Below, in pieces: positions 44,836 through 53,640 of a DNA stretch of 64,000 nt; the stretch's first letter is position 1, and each line of letters opens with the position of its first letter. Below the pieces are notes generated by a model. That model was not told where the DNA came from. It searched no databases and saw only the letters and a program-made list of their open reading frames with translations. The DNA lies in the NCBI RefSeq assembly GCF_902497995.1, contig NZ_CABVII010000002.1, positions 186,001 to 250,000 on the forward strand, in the 5' to 3' direction. The DNA comes from Pseudomonas fluorescens (lineage in GTDB: Bacteria > Pseudomonadota > Gammaproteobacteria > Pseudomonadales > Pseudomonadaceae). The position numbers and the translations under genes are program-made.

Positions 44836-45705
44836 TCAGCGACCGAGATAAACCTCGATCACCCGCTCATTATCCTGCACCTGTTCCAGCGACCCTTCGG
44901 CCAGCACGCTGCCCTGGTGCAACACGGTGACGTGGTCGGCAATCGCCCCGACAAAGCCCATGTCATGCTCCACGACCATCAGCGAATGCTTGCCGGCCAG
45001 GCGCTTGAACAGTTCGGCGGTGAATTCGGTTTCGGCATCGGTCATGCCCGCCACCGGCTCATCGAGCAGCAGCAGTTGCGGGTCCTGCATCAGCAACATG
45101 CCGATCTCCAGAAACTGCTTCTGACCGTGGGACAACAAGCCCGCCGGGCGATTGACCGAGGTGGTCAGGCGAATGGTGTCCAGCACCTCGCTGATGCGAT
45201 CTCTCTGTTCGCCACTCAGACGAGCGCGCAGGCTGGCCCAGACCGACTTGTCGGTTTTCTGCGCCAGCTCCAGATTCTCAAACACGCTCAAGGCTTCGAA
45301 TACCGTCGGCTTCTGAAACTTGCGACCGATGCCGGCCTGGGCGATCTGCACTTCGCTCATCTGCGTCAGGTCCAGGGTTTCGCCGAACCAGGCCTTGCCG
45401 TGACTGGGCCGGGTCTTGCCGGTGATGACGTCCATCAGCGTGGTCTTGCCCGCGCCGTTGGGGCCGATGATGCAGCGCAGTTCACCGACGCCGATGTACA
45501 GGTTCAGATTGTTCAACGCCTTGAAACCATCGAAGCTGACGCTGATGTCTTCCAGGGTCAGGATGGTGCCGTGGCGGGTGTTCAGGCCGGGACCGACGCG
45601 TTGCCCGAGGCCGATGGCGTCGCGGCTGCTGCCCGCGTCCTTGTTGGGCTCCACCGGGAAAAAGGCCGGTTCGAGCATGAATTCAGCCGTCGCTGTCACT
45701 CTCAT
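44836..45705 (-). CDS. urtD: Urea ABC transporter ATPase UrtD
   Basis: This 289-residue ATPase has an N-terminal extension of about 45 residues, then Walker A GPNGAGKTT, the Q-loop region GIGRKFQKPTVFEALSVFEN, the signature LSHGQKQFLEIGMLL and Walker B LLLLDEPVAGMTDAETE. The LSHGQKQ form is characteristic of UrtD. ATG 45705 overlaps the urtC stop (ATGA). Confidence 0.95.
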   Translation of the reverse strand: MRVTATAEFMLEPAFFPVEPNKDAGSSRDAIGLGQRVGPGLNTRHGTILTLEDISVSFDGFKALNNLNLYIGVGELRCIIGPNGAGKTTLMDVITGKTRPSHGKAWFGETLDLTQMSEVQIAQAGIGRKFQKPTVFEALSVFENLELAQKTDKSVWASLRARLSGEQRDRISEVLDTIRLTTSVNRPAGLLSHGQKQFLEIGMLLMQDPQLLLLDEPVAGMTDAETEFTAELFKRLAGKHSLMVVEHDMGFVGAIADHVTVLHQGSVLAEGSLEQVQDNERVIEVYLGR

Positions 45706-46781
45706 TGATCACCCCTTTTTTTCAGCAGACCGATCACACCCTTGGGCAGATACAAGGTCACGACGATGAACAGCGCGCCGAGGAAGAACAGCCAGTATTC
45801 GGGGAACGCCACGGTGAACCAGCTCTTCATGCCGTTGACCACACCCGCGCCGAGCAGCGGACCGATCAAGGTGCCGCGACCACCCAGTGCGACCCAGACG
45901 GCAGCCTCGATGGAGTTGGTCGGCGACATTTCACTGGGGTTGATGATGCCGACTTGCGGCACGTACAGCGCGCCGGCCAGGCCACACAGCACTGCGCTCA
46001 ACACCCAGACAAACAGCTTGAAGCCACGCGGATCGTAACCGCAGAACATCAGGCGATTTTCCGCATCGCGCAGGGCGGTCAACACCCGGCCAAACTTGCT
46101 CCGGGCCAGACGCCAGCCGATAAACAGGCTCGCCACCAGTAACACCACCGTGGCGAAAAACAGCACCGCGCGCGTGCCGGGTTCAGTGATGCCGAAACCG
46201 AGAATGGTGCGGAAATTGGTGAAGCCGTTGTTGCCGCCGAACCCGGTTTCGTTGCGGAAAAAAAGCAACATTCCGGCGAAGGTCAGGGCCTGGGTCATGA
46301 TCGAGAAATATACGCCCTTGATCCGCGAACGGAAGGCGAAGAAGCCGAACACCAACGCCAATAATCCCGGGGCCAGCACCACCAGGCACATCGACCAGAG
46401 GAAGCTGCCGGTACCGGTCCAGTACCACGGCAACTCGGTCCACGACAGGAAGGTCATGAACGCTGGCAAGCCATCCCCCGAGGCCTGGCGCATCAGGTAC
46501 ATGCCCATCGCGTAACCGCCGAGGGCGAAGAACAGGCCGTGACCCAGAGACAGCAGGCCGGCGTAACCCCAGACCAGGTCCAGCGCCAGGGCGACGATGG
46601 CATAGCACAGAATCTTGCCCACCAGCGTCAGGGTATAAGCCGAGACGTGAAACGCACTGTCCGGCGACAACAACGAAAGCAACGGCAACGTCAACAGCAA
46701 AACGAGGATCACCGCGCCGACAGCGATCGTGACTTTGGGGCCGGCCTTTTGCGTGGCCGTGAGCATCAGAGGTTGGTTCAT
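45702..46781 (-). CDS. urtC: Urea ABC transporter permease UrtC
   Basis: This 359-residue LivM-type permease starts MNQPLMLTATQKAGPKVTIA at 46781, where the ATG overlaps the urtB stop. Key segments are ALDLVWGYAGLLSLGHGLFF, GNNGFTNFRTILGF and ALRDAENRLMFCGYDPRGFK (ATPase contact loop). The open frame extends far upstream into urtB, but that part has no family similarity. Confidence 0.95.
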   Translation of the reverse strand: MNQPLMLTATQKAGPKVTIAVGAVILVLLLTLPLLSLLSPDSAFHVSAYTLTLVGKILCYAIVALALDLVWGYAGLLSLGHGLFFALGGYAMGMYLMRQASGDGLPAFMTFLSWTELPWYWTGTGSFLWSMCLVVLAPGLLALVFGFFAFRSRIKGVYFSIMTQALTFAGMLLFFRNETGFGGNNGFTNFRTILGFGITEPGTRAVLFFATVVLLVASLFIGWRLARSKFGRVLTALRDAENRLMFCGYDPRGFKLFVWVLSAVLCGLAGALYVPQVGIINPSEMSPTNSIEAAVWVALGGRGTLIGPLLGAGVVNGMKSWFTVAFPEYWLFFLGALFIVVTLYLPKGVIGLLKKRGDQ

Positions 46782-48283
46782 CAGTCGATCACCCGTCCTT
46801 TCAGTGCGAAGAGGCCTTGCGGACGTTTCTGGATGAACAGAATGATCAGCGCGAGGATCAGGATTTTGCCGAGCACCGCACCGATCTGCGGTTCGAGAAT
46901 CTTGTTGGCGATGCCCAGGCCGAAGGCGGCCAGCACACTGCCGGCCAGTTGGCCGACGCCGCCGAGTACCACCACCAGGAATGAGTCGATGATGTAGCTC
47001 TGACCGAGGTCCGGGCCAACGTTGCCGATCTGGCTGAGCGCCACACCGCCGAGGCCGGCAATGCCCGAGCCGAGTCCGAAGGCGAGCATGTCGACGCGCC
47101 CGGTGGGCACCCCGCAGCAGGCGGCCATGTTGCGGTTCTGGGTGACGGCGCGCACGTTCAAGCCGAGGCGCGTCCTGTTCAGCAGCAGCCAGGTCAGCAC
47201 CACCACAAACAGGGCGAAGGCGATTATCACGATGCGGTTGTAGGGCAGCACCAGATTCGGCAGAACCTGAATCCCACCCGATAACCACGCCGGGTTGGCC
47301 ACTTCGACGTTCTGCGCGCCGAACATCAGTCGCACCAGCTGGATCAGCATCAGGCTGATGCCCCAGGTGGCGAGCAGGGTTTCCAGCGGACGGCCATAGA
47401 GGTGGCGAATGACTGTGCGTTCCAGGGCCATGCCGATCGCGGCGGTGACGAAAAAAGCCACCGGCAAGGCGATCAATGGATAGAACTCGATGGCTTGCGG
47501 TGCGAAGCGCTGAAACATCAACTGCACCACGTAGGTCGAGTAGGCACCGAGCATCAGCATCTCGCCGTGGGCCATGTTGATCACGCCAAGCAGGCCAAAG
47601 GTGATCGCAAGACCGAGGGCCGCGAGCAGCAGAATCGAACCCAGCGACATGCCGCTGAAGGCTTGCCCAAGCATCTCGCCGATCAGCAGTTTGCGTTTGA
47701 CCTGGGCGAGGCTGGTTTCGGCGGCGGTGCGTACCGTGGTATCGGCTTCCACACCGGGTTCGAGCAAGCCTTCGAGGCGGGTGCGGGCCAGCGGGTCACC
47801 GGTTTCACCCAGCAGCCGGACGGCGGCGAGGCGCACGGTCGGGTCGGTATCGACCAGTTGCAGATTGGCCAGGGCCAGGCTTAAAGCCGCGTGAACGCTT
47901 TCATCTTTTTCACCCGCCAGCTGCTGATCGAGGAATGCAAGCTGCGCAGGTTTGGCGCTTTTCTGCAATTGCTGCGCGGCGGCCAACCGGATTTTGGCGT
48001 CGGCGGCGAGCAATTGGTGACTGGCCAGCGCGGTGTCGATCAGACCTCGCAGGCGGTTGTTCAGGCGCAGGGTTTTGGTTTGGCCGTCGACGGTCAATTC
48101 ACCTTGTTGCAGGGCGTTGATCAGTTCGACACGGACCGGGTCGGGCTGCGCGGCCCAGCTTTCGAGAAGCCTGGCTTGCTGCACGGGATTGGCCGCGACG
48201 AAGTCTTCGGCGTCGCCTGAGTGTGCGGCCATCGGCAATAAAAATGCGATGGCAAGAATGAAGCGGTAAAGAGCAGTGGGCAT
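46781..48283 (-). CDS. urtB: Urea ABC transporter permease UrtB
   Basis: This 500-residue protein has a signal peptide (MPTALYRFILAIAFLLPMAA), a periplasmic helical-repeat part of about 180 residues (ADAKIRLAAAQQLQKSAKPA, DPTVRLAAVRLLGETGDPLA, HEAT-like) and a LivH-type permease (LAITFGLLGVINMAHGEMLM, VGPDLGQSYIIDSFLVVVLG). The N-terminal extension is characteristic of UrtB and absent from BraD. It follows urtA across a REPIN. Confidence 0.95.
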   Translation of the reverse strand: MPTALYRFILAIAFLLPMAAHSGDAEDFVAANPVQQARLLESWAAQPDPVRVELINALQQGELTVDGQTKTLRLNNRLRGLIDTALASHQLLAADAKIRLAAAQQLQKSAKPAQLAFLDQQLAGEKDESVHAALSLALANLQLVDTDPTVRLAAVRLLGETGDPLARTRLEGLLEPGVEADTTVRTAAETSLAQVKRKLLIGEMLGQAFSGMSLGSILLLAALGLAITFGLLGVINMAHGEMLMLGAYSTYVVQLMFQRFAPQAIEFYPLIALPVAFFVTAAIGMALERTVIRHLYGRPLETLLATWGISLMLIQLVRLMFGAQNVEVANPAWLSGGIQVLPNLVLPYNRIVIIAFALFVVVLTWLLLNRTRLGLNVRAVTQNRNMAACCGVPTGRVDMLAFGLGSGIAGLGGVALSQIGNVGPDLGQSYIIDSFLVVVLGGVGQLAGSVLAAFGLGIANKILEPQIGAVLGKILILALIILFIQKRPQGLFALKGRVID

Positions 48284-48305
48284 GGAAAGTCGCCTTGCAC
48301 GGACT

Positions 48306-48394
48306 TTGTGGGAGCTGGCTTGCCTGCGATGCAGACGACTCGATGTATCTGATGCACCGAGGTGACGCCATCGCAGGCAAGCCAGCTCCCACAG
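48306..48394. repeat. REPIN between urtA and urtB
   Basis: TGTGGGAGCTGGCTTGCCTG and its opposed complement lie in the 160-base gap between the binding-protein gene and the first permease gene, the same position as the braC/braD copy. Confidence 0.88.
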
Positions 48395-48443
48395 GGATTT
48401 ATGTCGGTCCTGAACAAAGTGCCCAGGCCCGACATCCAGGGGC

Positions 48444-49709
48444 TTAGTTGCTCTTCACCGCATACTCCGGCTTCTTGTCGTTGCCCGGAATGAACGGGCT
48501 CCACGGCTGGGCGCGGATCGGCCCTTCCGTCTGCCACACCACGTTGAACTGACCGTCGGCCTGAATCTCGCCGATCATCACCGGCTTGTGCAGGTGGTGG
48601 TTGGTCTTGTCCATGGTCAGGGTGTAGCCGGACGGCGCGGCAAAGGTCTGGCCGGCGAGGGCTTCGCGGACTTTGTCGACGTCGGTGGACTTGGCTTTTT
48701 CGGCCGCCTGTGCCCACATGTGGATACCGACATAAGTGGCTTCCATCGGGTCATTGGTCACCGCTTTGTCGGCGCCCGGCAGGTTGTGTTTTTTGGCGTA
48801 GGCTTTCCAGTCGGCGACGAACTTCTTGTTCGCCGGATTCTCGACCGACTCAAAGTAGTTCCACGCCGCCAGGTTACCCACCAGCGGTTTGGTGTCGATG
48901 CCGCGCAGTTCTTCCTCACCGACCGAGAACGCCACGACCGGAACGTCGGTGGCTTTCAGGCCCTGGTTGGCCAGTTCTTTATAGAACGGCACATTGGAGT
49001 CGCCGTTGACGGTGGAGATCACCGCCGTCTTGCCCCCGGCGGAAAATTTCTTGATGTTGGCCACGATGGTTTGATAGTCGCTATGGCCGAACGGGGTGTA
49101 GACCTCTTCGATGTCCTTGTCCGCCACCCCTTTGGAGTGCAGGAACGAGCGCAGGATCTTGTTGGTGGTGCGCGGGTAGACGTAGTCGGTGCCGAGCAGG
49201 AAGTAACGCTTGGCGCTGCCGCCTTCTTCACTCATCAGGTATTCCACTGCCGGGATCGCCTGTTGGTTCGGCGCGGCGCCGGTGTAGAACACGTTTGGCG
49301 ACATCTCTTCGCCTTCGTATTGCACCGGGTAGAACAGCAGGCCGTTGAGCTCTTCGAACACCGGCAGCACCGATTTACGTGAGACCGAGGTCCAGCAACC
49401 GAACACTACGGCTACTTTGTCCTGGGTCAGCAACTGCCGACCTTTTTCGGCGAACAGCGGCCAGTTCGACGCCGGGTCCACTACCACAGGTTCGAGCTTC
49501 TTGCCGTTCACGCCGCCCTTGGCGTTGATCTCGTCGATGGTCATCAGCGCCATGTCCTTGAGCGAGGTCTCGGAGATCGCCATGGTCCCGGACAACGAAT
49601 GCAGGATACCGACCTTGATGGTCTCGGCGGCCTGGACAGTCCAGGTCATGCCCATCGCGGCAATGCTTGCCGATAGTGTGAAAGCCTTGATCAAGCTGCG
49701 ACGCTTCAT
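48444..49709 (-). CDS. urtA: Urea ABC transporter, periplasmic binding protein UrtA
   Basis: This 421-residue binding protein has a signal sequence with two arginines (MKRRSLIKAFTLSASIAAMG, Tat-like but lacking the full motif) and then AETIKVGILHSLSGTMAISE. Diagnostic urea/amide-family parts are VFGCWTSVSRKSVLPVFEE, LLFYPVQYEGEEMSPNVFY and LLGTDYVYPRTTNKILRSFL. GGAG stands nine bases before the ATG. First gene of urtABCDE, behind a sigma-54 promoter. Confidence 0.96.
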   Translation of the reverse strand: MKRRSLIKAFTLSASIAAMGMTWTVQAAETIKVGILHSLSGTMAISETSLKDMALMTIDEINAKGGVNGKKLEPVVVDPASNWPLFAEKGRQLLTQDKVAVVFGCWTSVSRKSVLPVFEELNGLLFYPVQYEGEEMSPNVFYTGAAPNQQAIPAVEYLMSEEGGSAKRYFLLGTDYVYPRTTNKILRSFLHSKGVADKDIEEVYTPFGHSDYQTIVANIKKFSAGGKTAVISTVNGDSNVPFYKELANQGLKATDVPVVAFSVGEEELRGIDTKPLVGNLAAWNYFESVENPANKKFVADWKAYAKKHNLPGADKAVTNDPMEATYVGIHMWAQAAEKAKSTDVDKVREALAGQTFAAPSGYTLTMDKTNHHLHKPVMIGEIQADGQFNVVWQTEGPIRAQPWSPFIPGNDKKPEYAVKSN

Positions 49710-49763
49710 TGTGCGATCTCCATGAACAAGAGTTTATTTGATTGGCAACACTGAAGGGGTATT

Positions 49764-49780
49764 AGCAAGGGTTGTGCCCA
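49764..49780 (-). promoter_or_regulatory. Sigma-54 promoter of urtABCDE
   Basis: On the minus strand TGGGCACAACCCTTGCT keeps GG-N10-GC and both GGCAC and TTGCT boxes of the sigma-54 consensus. It lies 55 bases before the urtA ATG. The rest of the 357-base gap (49710-50066) has no gene. Confidence 0.82.
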
Positions 49781-49834
49781 GTCGGAGAAAGGCAAGGAAA
49801 TGTCGTATTGGCAGGGATGGGAGAGAGATGTTGC

Positions 49835-49891
49835 GCACCATGAATGGACAGACTCATTGGACTGATGCGCGCGGATGCGCCAGATTGGTGC
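49835..49891 (-). promoter_or_regulatory. NtrC-like enhancer sites upstream of urtA
   Basis: On the minus strand GCAC-CAATCTG-GCGC (49877-49891) has one mismatch to GCAC-N7-GTGC; a weaker plus-strand copy, GCAC-CATGAAT-GGAC, is at 49835-49849. They lie about 90-130 bases upstream of the predicted start of transcription. Confidence 0.5.
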
Positions 49892-50066
49892 TTGTGACGT
49901 GTCGCGCTGTAAATGCAGGGTTGCGCGGCTGCCCGTCTGTATCAATGCGTTGCTAAAGACATATATATCGCACCAAGGATCGAACAGCGCTTTAAATTGA
50001 TGCTGCTCATTAGCAATGAACTCAGTGAGTGATATTTATTTATTTCGTCCTATCAATAGGTGAACC

Positions 50067-53000
50067 ATGGATGGCATATCAGATCGAGAAAAAGGTGTAG
50101 CGAAGTCAATGGTTGAACTGCCTGCGCTGAGTCCCCCGCTTGTCCCTACCACCGATGCTGGCTGGCCAGTGTTGAGCCCAGCATTTCTTTCGGCGGATGA
50201 TGCCGCTTGTTATGTCCATGAACGGATCGGAAACAAGCGTGATTGTGAATATGGCGGCTACATTTTTCAGCGTGTTGATCAACGATTTGTTGCTTCAGAA
50301 CCGATGGAAAGTTTGTCGAGCCCGCTGGCTTTTGGTTTGTTCTATCCGACGGACGGCAAGGGGCATCCAATTGTTCCCAAGGGCCACGTCGTGCATGCCA
50401 GGTATGCGTCTCACAAAGCGCTCTCAATGAGCGATCCGGCAAAAGTAGAGGCATTGAACTGGTCGCGGCAAGAGGCCGATGTCAGTGCTCAAATGTTTCG
50501 TGAAGAGGAAATGTGGGAAATGATCTTCAGGGAGTTTCCTGCCTACCTTTCAGCCGCCGAACACAGTTTGATCATGTTCAAGCCCGGTCCCGTCAAGCTC
50601 CACGAGCCATTACTCCGACGCCTTGGCACCAAGAACAAGCCTGGACAAATTGCTTTGGGTCTGGAAAACGGAACAATAAGACCCAGCGACGTCGTCAAAG
50701 AACTGGCTGCTGCCGGTGATTTACGCGTTGTGATAAGCAGTGACCTGTGGGGCGCAGCGGGTAGCGTGTCAGCGCACTGGGCTCCTTTTTCCGCAAAAAA
50801 ACAACGTGAAGTTCCTCGGGAGGTTGCTTTCGGAGCGATTTTTCCCAGTGCGGATGAAGCCGGCGAGGATATGCACTCCCGCGCCAGTGGTCGCTATGAC
50901 ACAGAGCACACCTCCTTTGGTTTTATTCTCAAACATAAGGACAAAGAGCAATACATCGCGACGGAGCTTGTTCCTGTCAGTGGTGTCAGGGACAAACTCT
51001 TCTCCTTAACAAGCTTGTTCGGTATTTCCAGGCGCGGCGTGTATCTGTTCCCCCAGGATTTTGAACTTGATGCCTACTTTTACTCGAAGCGTGGGGTCGA
51101 AGGTTTTCCGGCAAGTCCAAAAAACTGGTTGAAACAATACTTCATTGATCCCGTGGATTTGTTTGTCGTTGTTTATGATGCCAAGCGTCGGCGAGTGATC
51201 AGGCCCGACAAGATTTTACCTGTCTATATATCAACGCTGGAGGGGGCGCTGTTGAAGTATTTGCCTCGCGCTTCGACCAAGCTGTTTGATGATGACACAC
51301 CGAATATGGGGACGGATGCCATCCGGAACAATCTGGCAAGCGGAGCGTTGACCCCCACGGGTTTCGTCAGGGTGGTCGCGAACAGTGGTCAACTCAGCGT
51401 GCTGCGCAGCAGTCTGTGCTGGGACAGAACGGGGGCGGTCGATACTCTCTGGTTCCGTTATATGAACTTGCAGCGTCGCCCTCTCAGTCCGCTGTTCTTA
51501 ACGCCGGATGACGCGGCCCGCCATGCTCGTGCACAACTGCTGACCCAGCGTGACAAGGCTTATGGCGGCTTGATCCTGCGGCGCCGGGACGGCTTCTATC
51601 TGGCGACCGAACCGGTCCCGGTGCCAAGGGAGGACTTTGCCTTCGGCTGGATATTTCCGGACGAGAGTACCACCACCGGCCAATTCCCGGCAGGCTGCGA
51701 AATCGTTGCGCGTTATCGCTCCCGGACACAAAAAGAGCTGCCTTTTTTATTGTCGCGGACCGAATCACAGGTCTACCTCAATATGTTATCGACAAAAACG
51801 CTGAGGACAGCGTTTGGGCGAAGAACCTCGCGTATTGATGAGTACTTGCTTGGTCCTGACGGTTCGCTGATTCGCTATCTGCCAAGTATTTTTACCGTCG
51901 GTGTTTTCGCCATGGAAAGGGATCTCATCGACTATCACTTGCTGCCCGATACGCTCAAAGGCCGCTCGATCAAGCAGCGGATTCATTGGGGGCTTCTGAA
52001 ACCCAGTGAGTGGGTCAATCAATTGGGCGCAATGGGCACTTTGCAGATTGTTGTGGGGAGCACGTTGTGGGGGCCGCCCCGAAGGGCAATAACCTGGACG
52101 CCCAATCCTGAGCCGGCGCCGACACAAACCGGCTACTCCAAGGCTATCACCGAACCGGCCTACAGCCCTTTATTCACACAGGAGGAGGGAGGGGCACGTT
52201 ATGCTCATGAGCAGGCAGGAAGTCGTGATGCACTGAAGTTCGGGTTCATTTTGAAATATTCGCGCGATCATATCTATGTCGCGAGTATGCCTCTTGAGGC
52301 TGAAGATTCGAATTTTGTGTATGACCGTGTATTTCTCGATGGTTCATTACCTTACCGCTACGACGTGCAGGGCCTTTATGTGTGTGCAGGGAAATCGCCG
52401 GCCAGTTTGCCGGACGAAGATCATCGGCACTTTTTCTCTCCGATGGATGTTCGGCATGCGCGTGTTCGCGCGGATACACCCCAAGGATTCAAACCGATCT
52501 ACTTTTCGTGTGCCGATGGCGCTTTGTTGAGGATTAAGCTTGATCCCTTTGACCCCGAATCGTCGTTGGATGATTTTGGCCAGATCAAATTCAGGCCCAA
52601 TCCATTTGCTTCACTTGAGCAGGCACAAAGCGATCAGCGCGATATAGCGAGTGGCGTATTTAAACTCAGTAGCTACATTCAGCGCATGACCAGGGCCGGA
52701 CATCTGGAAGTGCTGATTACAAGTCATTATTGGTCCCGCCAGGGTAAAGTTTCACCGGACTGGACCCCGCGTATGGCACCCGCTGCGGATGCCGGATCGT
52801 TGCTGGCCTTGGGACCGGTTTTTCACCATGCCGATGATGCCGCTCGCTATGTTCAGCTGAGAGCGGGGGGCCCTGATGGTAAAGGAACGGTGTATGAAAG
52901 CGCCATTCTGACTAATTCGGGTAGTACTTCGTTCATCCCGCTGGAACCCTTGGGGGTAGCGCAGGATACTGACCAGGTTCTGCGACCTGTCTTTCACACG

Positions 53001-53462
53001 ACGCCGGATCCCCTATTTGCTGATGGCTATAAGCTCATGGCGACTCATCGGCTGTATCAGTCAGGAAATTCCCTGAATGCTGACGACCCTGATTCGGTAC
53101 ACGACAATTTTATCTCGTCGTCGCTCTTGCATGCCAATACGTACGGTCTCAAAGCCAAGGGACTTGCTATCAGTGACCATTATTATTCGTCGCAGCATGG
53201 GGCATTACTAAGGTATACACCGGTCTATTCGACAGCTGAAGAAGCGTTGCTCCGGACGAAACAGGTCAGCATTTCTGACGGTCATTGGATCACGCACTTA
53301 TCGGCCGGTGAGTTCATTTCCCGCCTGAGCAGCATCGGTCAATTGCGGGTGTTGGCTGCCGGTGGCTATTGGCAGCAGACCGGGCGTGTCGGTGCTGACT
53401 GGAGGATTAGCCGTCGGCAAAAATCCGAAGACTCAACAGTGCGAACCCGGGACGAGCTATGA
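50067..53462 (+). CDS. Protein of five tandem ~220-residue units, DUF4329-like
   Basis: This 1131-residue protein has no signal peptide or membrane segment. Five units begin near residues 36, 255, 473, 699 and 915. Each opens with P.F...DDAA.Y......RD..YGG.I....G.Y.ATEP (for example SPLFLTPDDAARHARAQLL, with EPVPV after it), continues with P.G..I.ARY.S, and ends with a module G.L..Y.P......... W..G.L....F...L...G.L.VL....YW...G.V...W. The first half of the unit resembles DUF4329, whose fold I recall as JAB/JAMM-like, but the metal-binding HxH is not kept in any unit. The upstream gap is AT-rich; AGGTG precedes the ATG. Function unknown. Confidence 0.82.
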   Translation: MDGISDREKGVAKSMVELPALSPPLVPTTDAGWPVLSPAFLSADDAACYVHERIGNKRDCEYGGYIFQRVDQRFVASEPMESLSSPLAFGLFYPTDGKGHPIVPKGHVVHARYASHKALSMSDPAKVEALNWSRQEADVSAQMFREEEMWEMIFREFPAYLSAAEHSLIMFKPGPVKLHEPLLRRLGTKNKPGQIALGLENGTIRPSDVVKELAAAGDLRVVISSDLWGAAGSVSAHWAPFSAKKQREVPREVAFGAIFPSADEAGEDMHSRASGRYDTEHTSFGFILKHKDKEQYIATELVPVSGVRDKLFSLTSLFGISRRGVYLFPQDFELDAYFYSKRGVEGFPASPKNWLKQYFIDPVDLFVVVYDAKRRRVIRPDKILPVYISTLEGALLKYLPRASTKLFDDDTPNMGTDAIRNNLASGALTPTGFVRVVANSGQLSVLRSSLCWDRTGAVDTLWFRYMNLQRRPLSPLFLTPDDAARHARAQLLTQRDKAYGGLILRRRDGFYLATEPVPVPREDFAFGWIFPDESTTTGQFPAGCEIVARYRSRTQKELPFLLSRTESQVYLNMLSTKTLRTAFGRRTSRIDEYLLGPDGSLIRYLPSIFTVGVFAMERDLIDYHLLPDTLKGRSIKQRIHWGLLKPSEWVNQLGAMGTLQIVVGSTLWGPPRRAITWTPNPEPAPTQTGYSKAITEPAYSPLFTQEEGGARYAHEQAGSRDALKFGFILKYSRDHIYVASMPLEAEDSNFVYDRVFLDGSLPYRYDVQGLYVCAGKSPASLPDEDHRHFFSPMDVRHARVRADTPQGFKPIYFSCADGALLRIKLDPFDPESSLDDFGQIKFRPNPFASLEQAQSDQRDIASGVFKLSSYIQRMTRAGHLEVLITSHYWSRQGKVSPDWTPRMAPAADAGSLLALGPVFHHADDAARYVQLRAGGPDGKGTVYESAILTNSGSTSFIPLEPLGVAQDTDQVLRPVFHTTPDPLFADGYKLMATHRLYQSGNSLNADDPDSVHDNFISSSLLHANTYGLKAKGLAISDHYYSSQHGALLRYTPVYSTAEEALLRTKQVSISDGHWITHLSAGEFISRLSSIGQLRVLAAGGYWQQTGRVGADWRISRRQKSEDSTVRTRDEL

Positions 53463-53516
53463 GCTGATGGGAACCTGCGCGCAAACTTCGGAGGGATGAG
53501 CTGAAATTCGCTAAAC

Positions 53517-53564
53517 GTTAAAAACGCCCCTTTTGGAATCTCCTCCAATAGGGGCGTTTTAACG
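53517..53564. terminator. Bidirectional terminator-like hairpin
   Basis: TTAAAAACGCCCC pairs with GGGGCGTTTTAA, with an inner TTGGA/TCCAA stem. It ends the five-unit gene on the plus strand; on the minus strand it lies beyond the PepSY gene. Confidence 0.85.
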
Positions 53565-53640
53565 TCTGCGCATCAGCTCGTTCGCCGACGATTGCGGCCC
53601 GCATTGTACTGGCGACGCCGTAACATGTTTGCCGCAGTCC

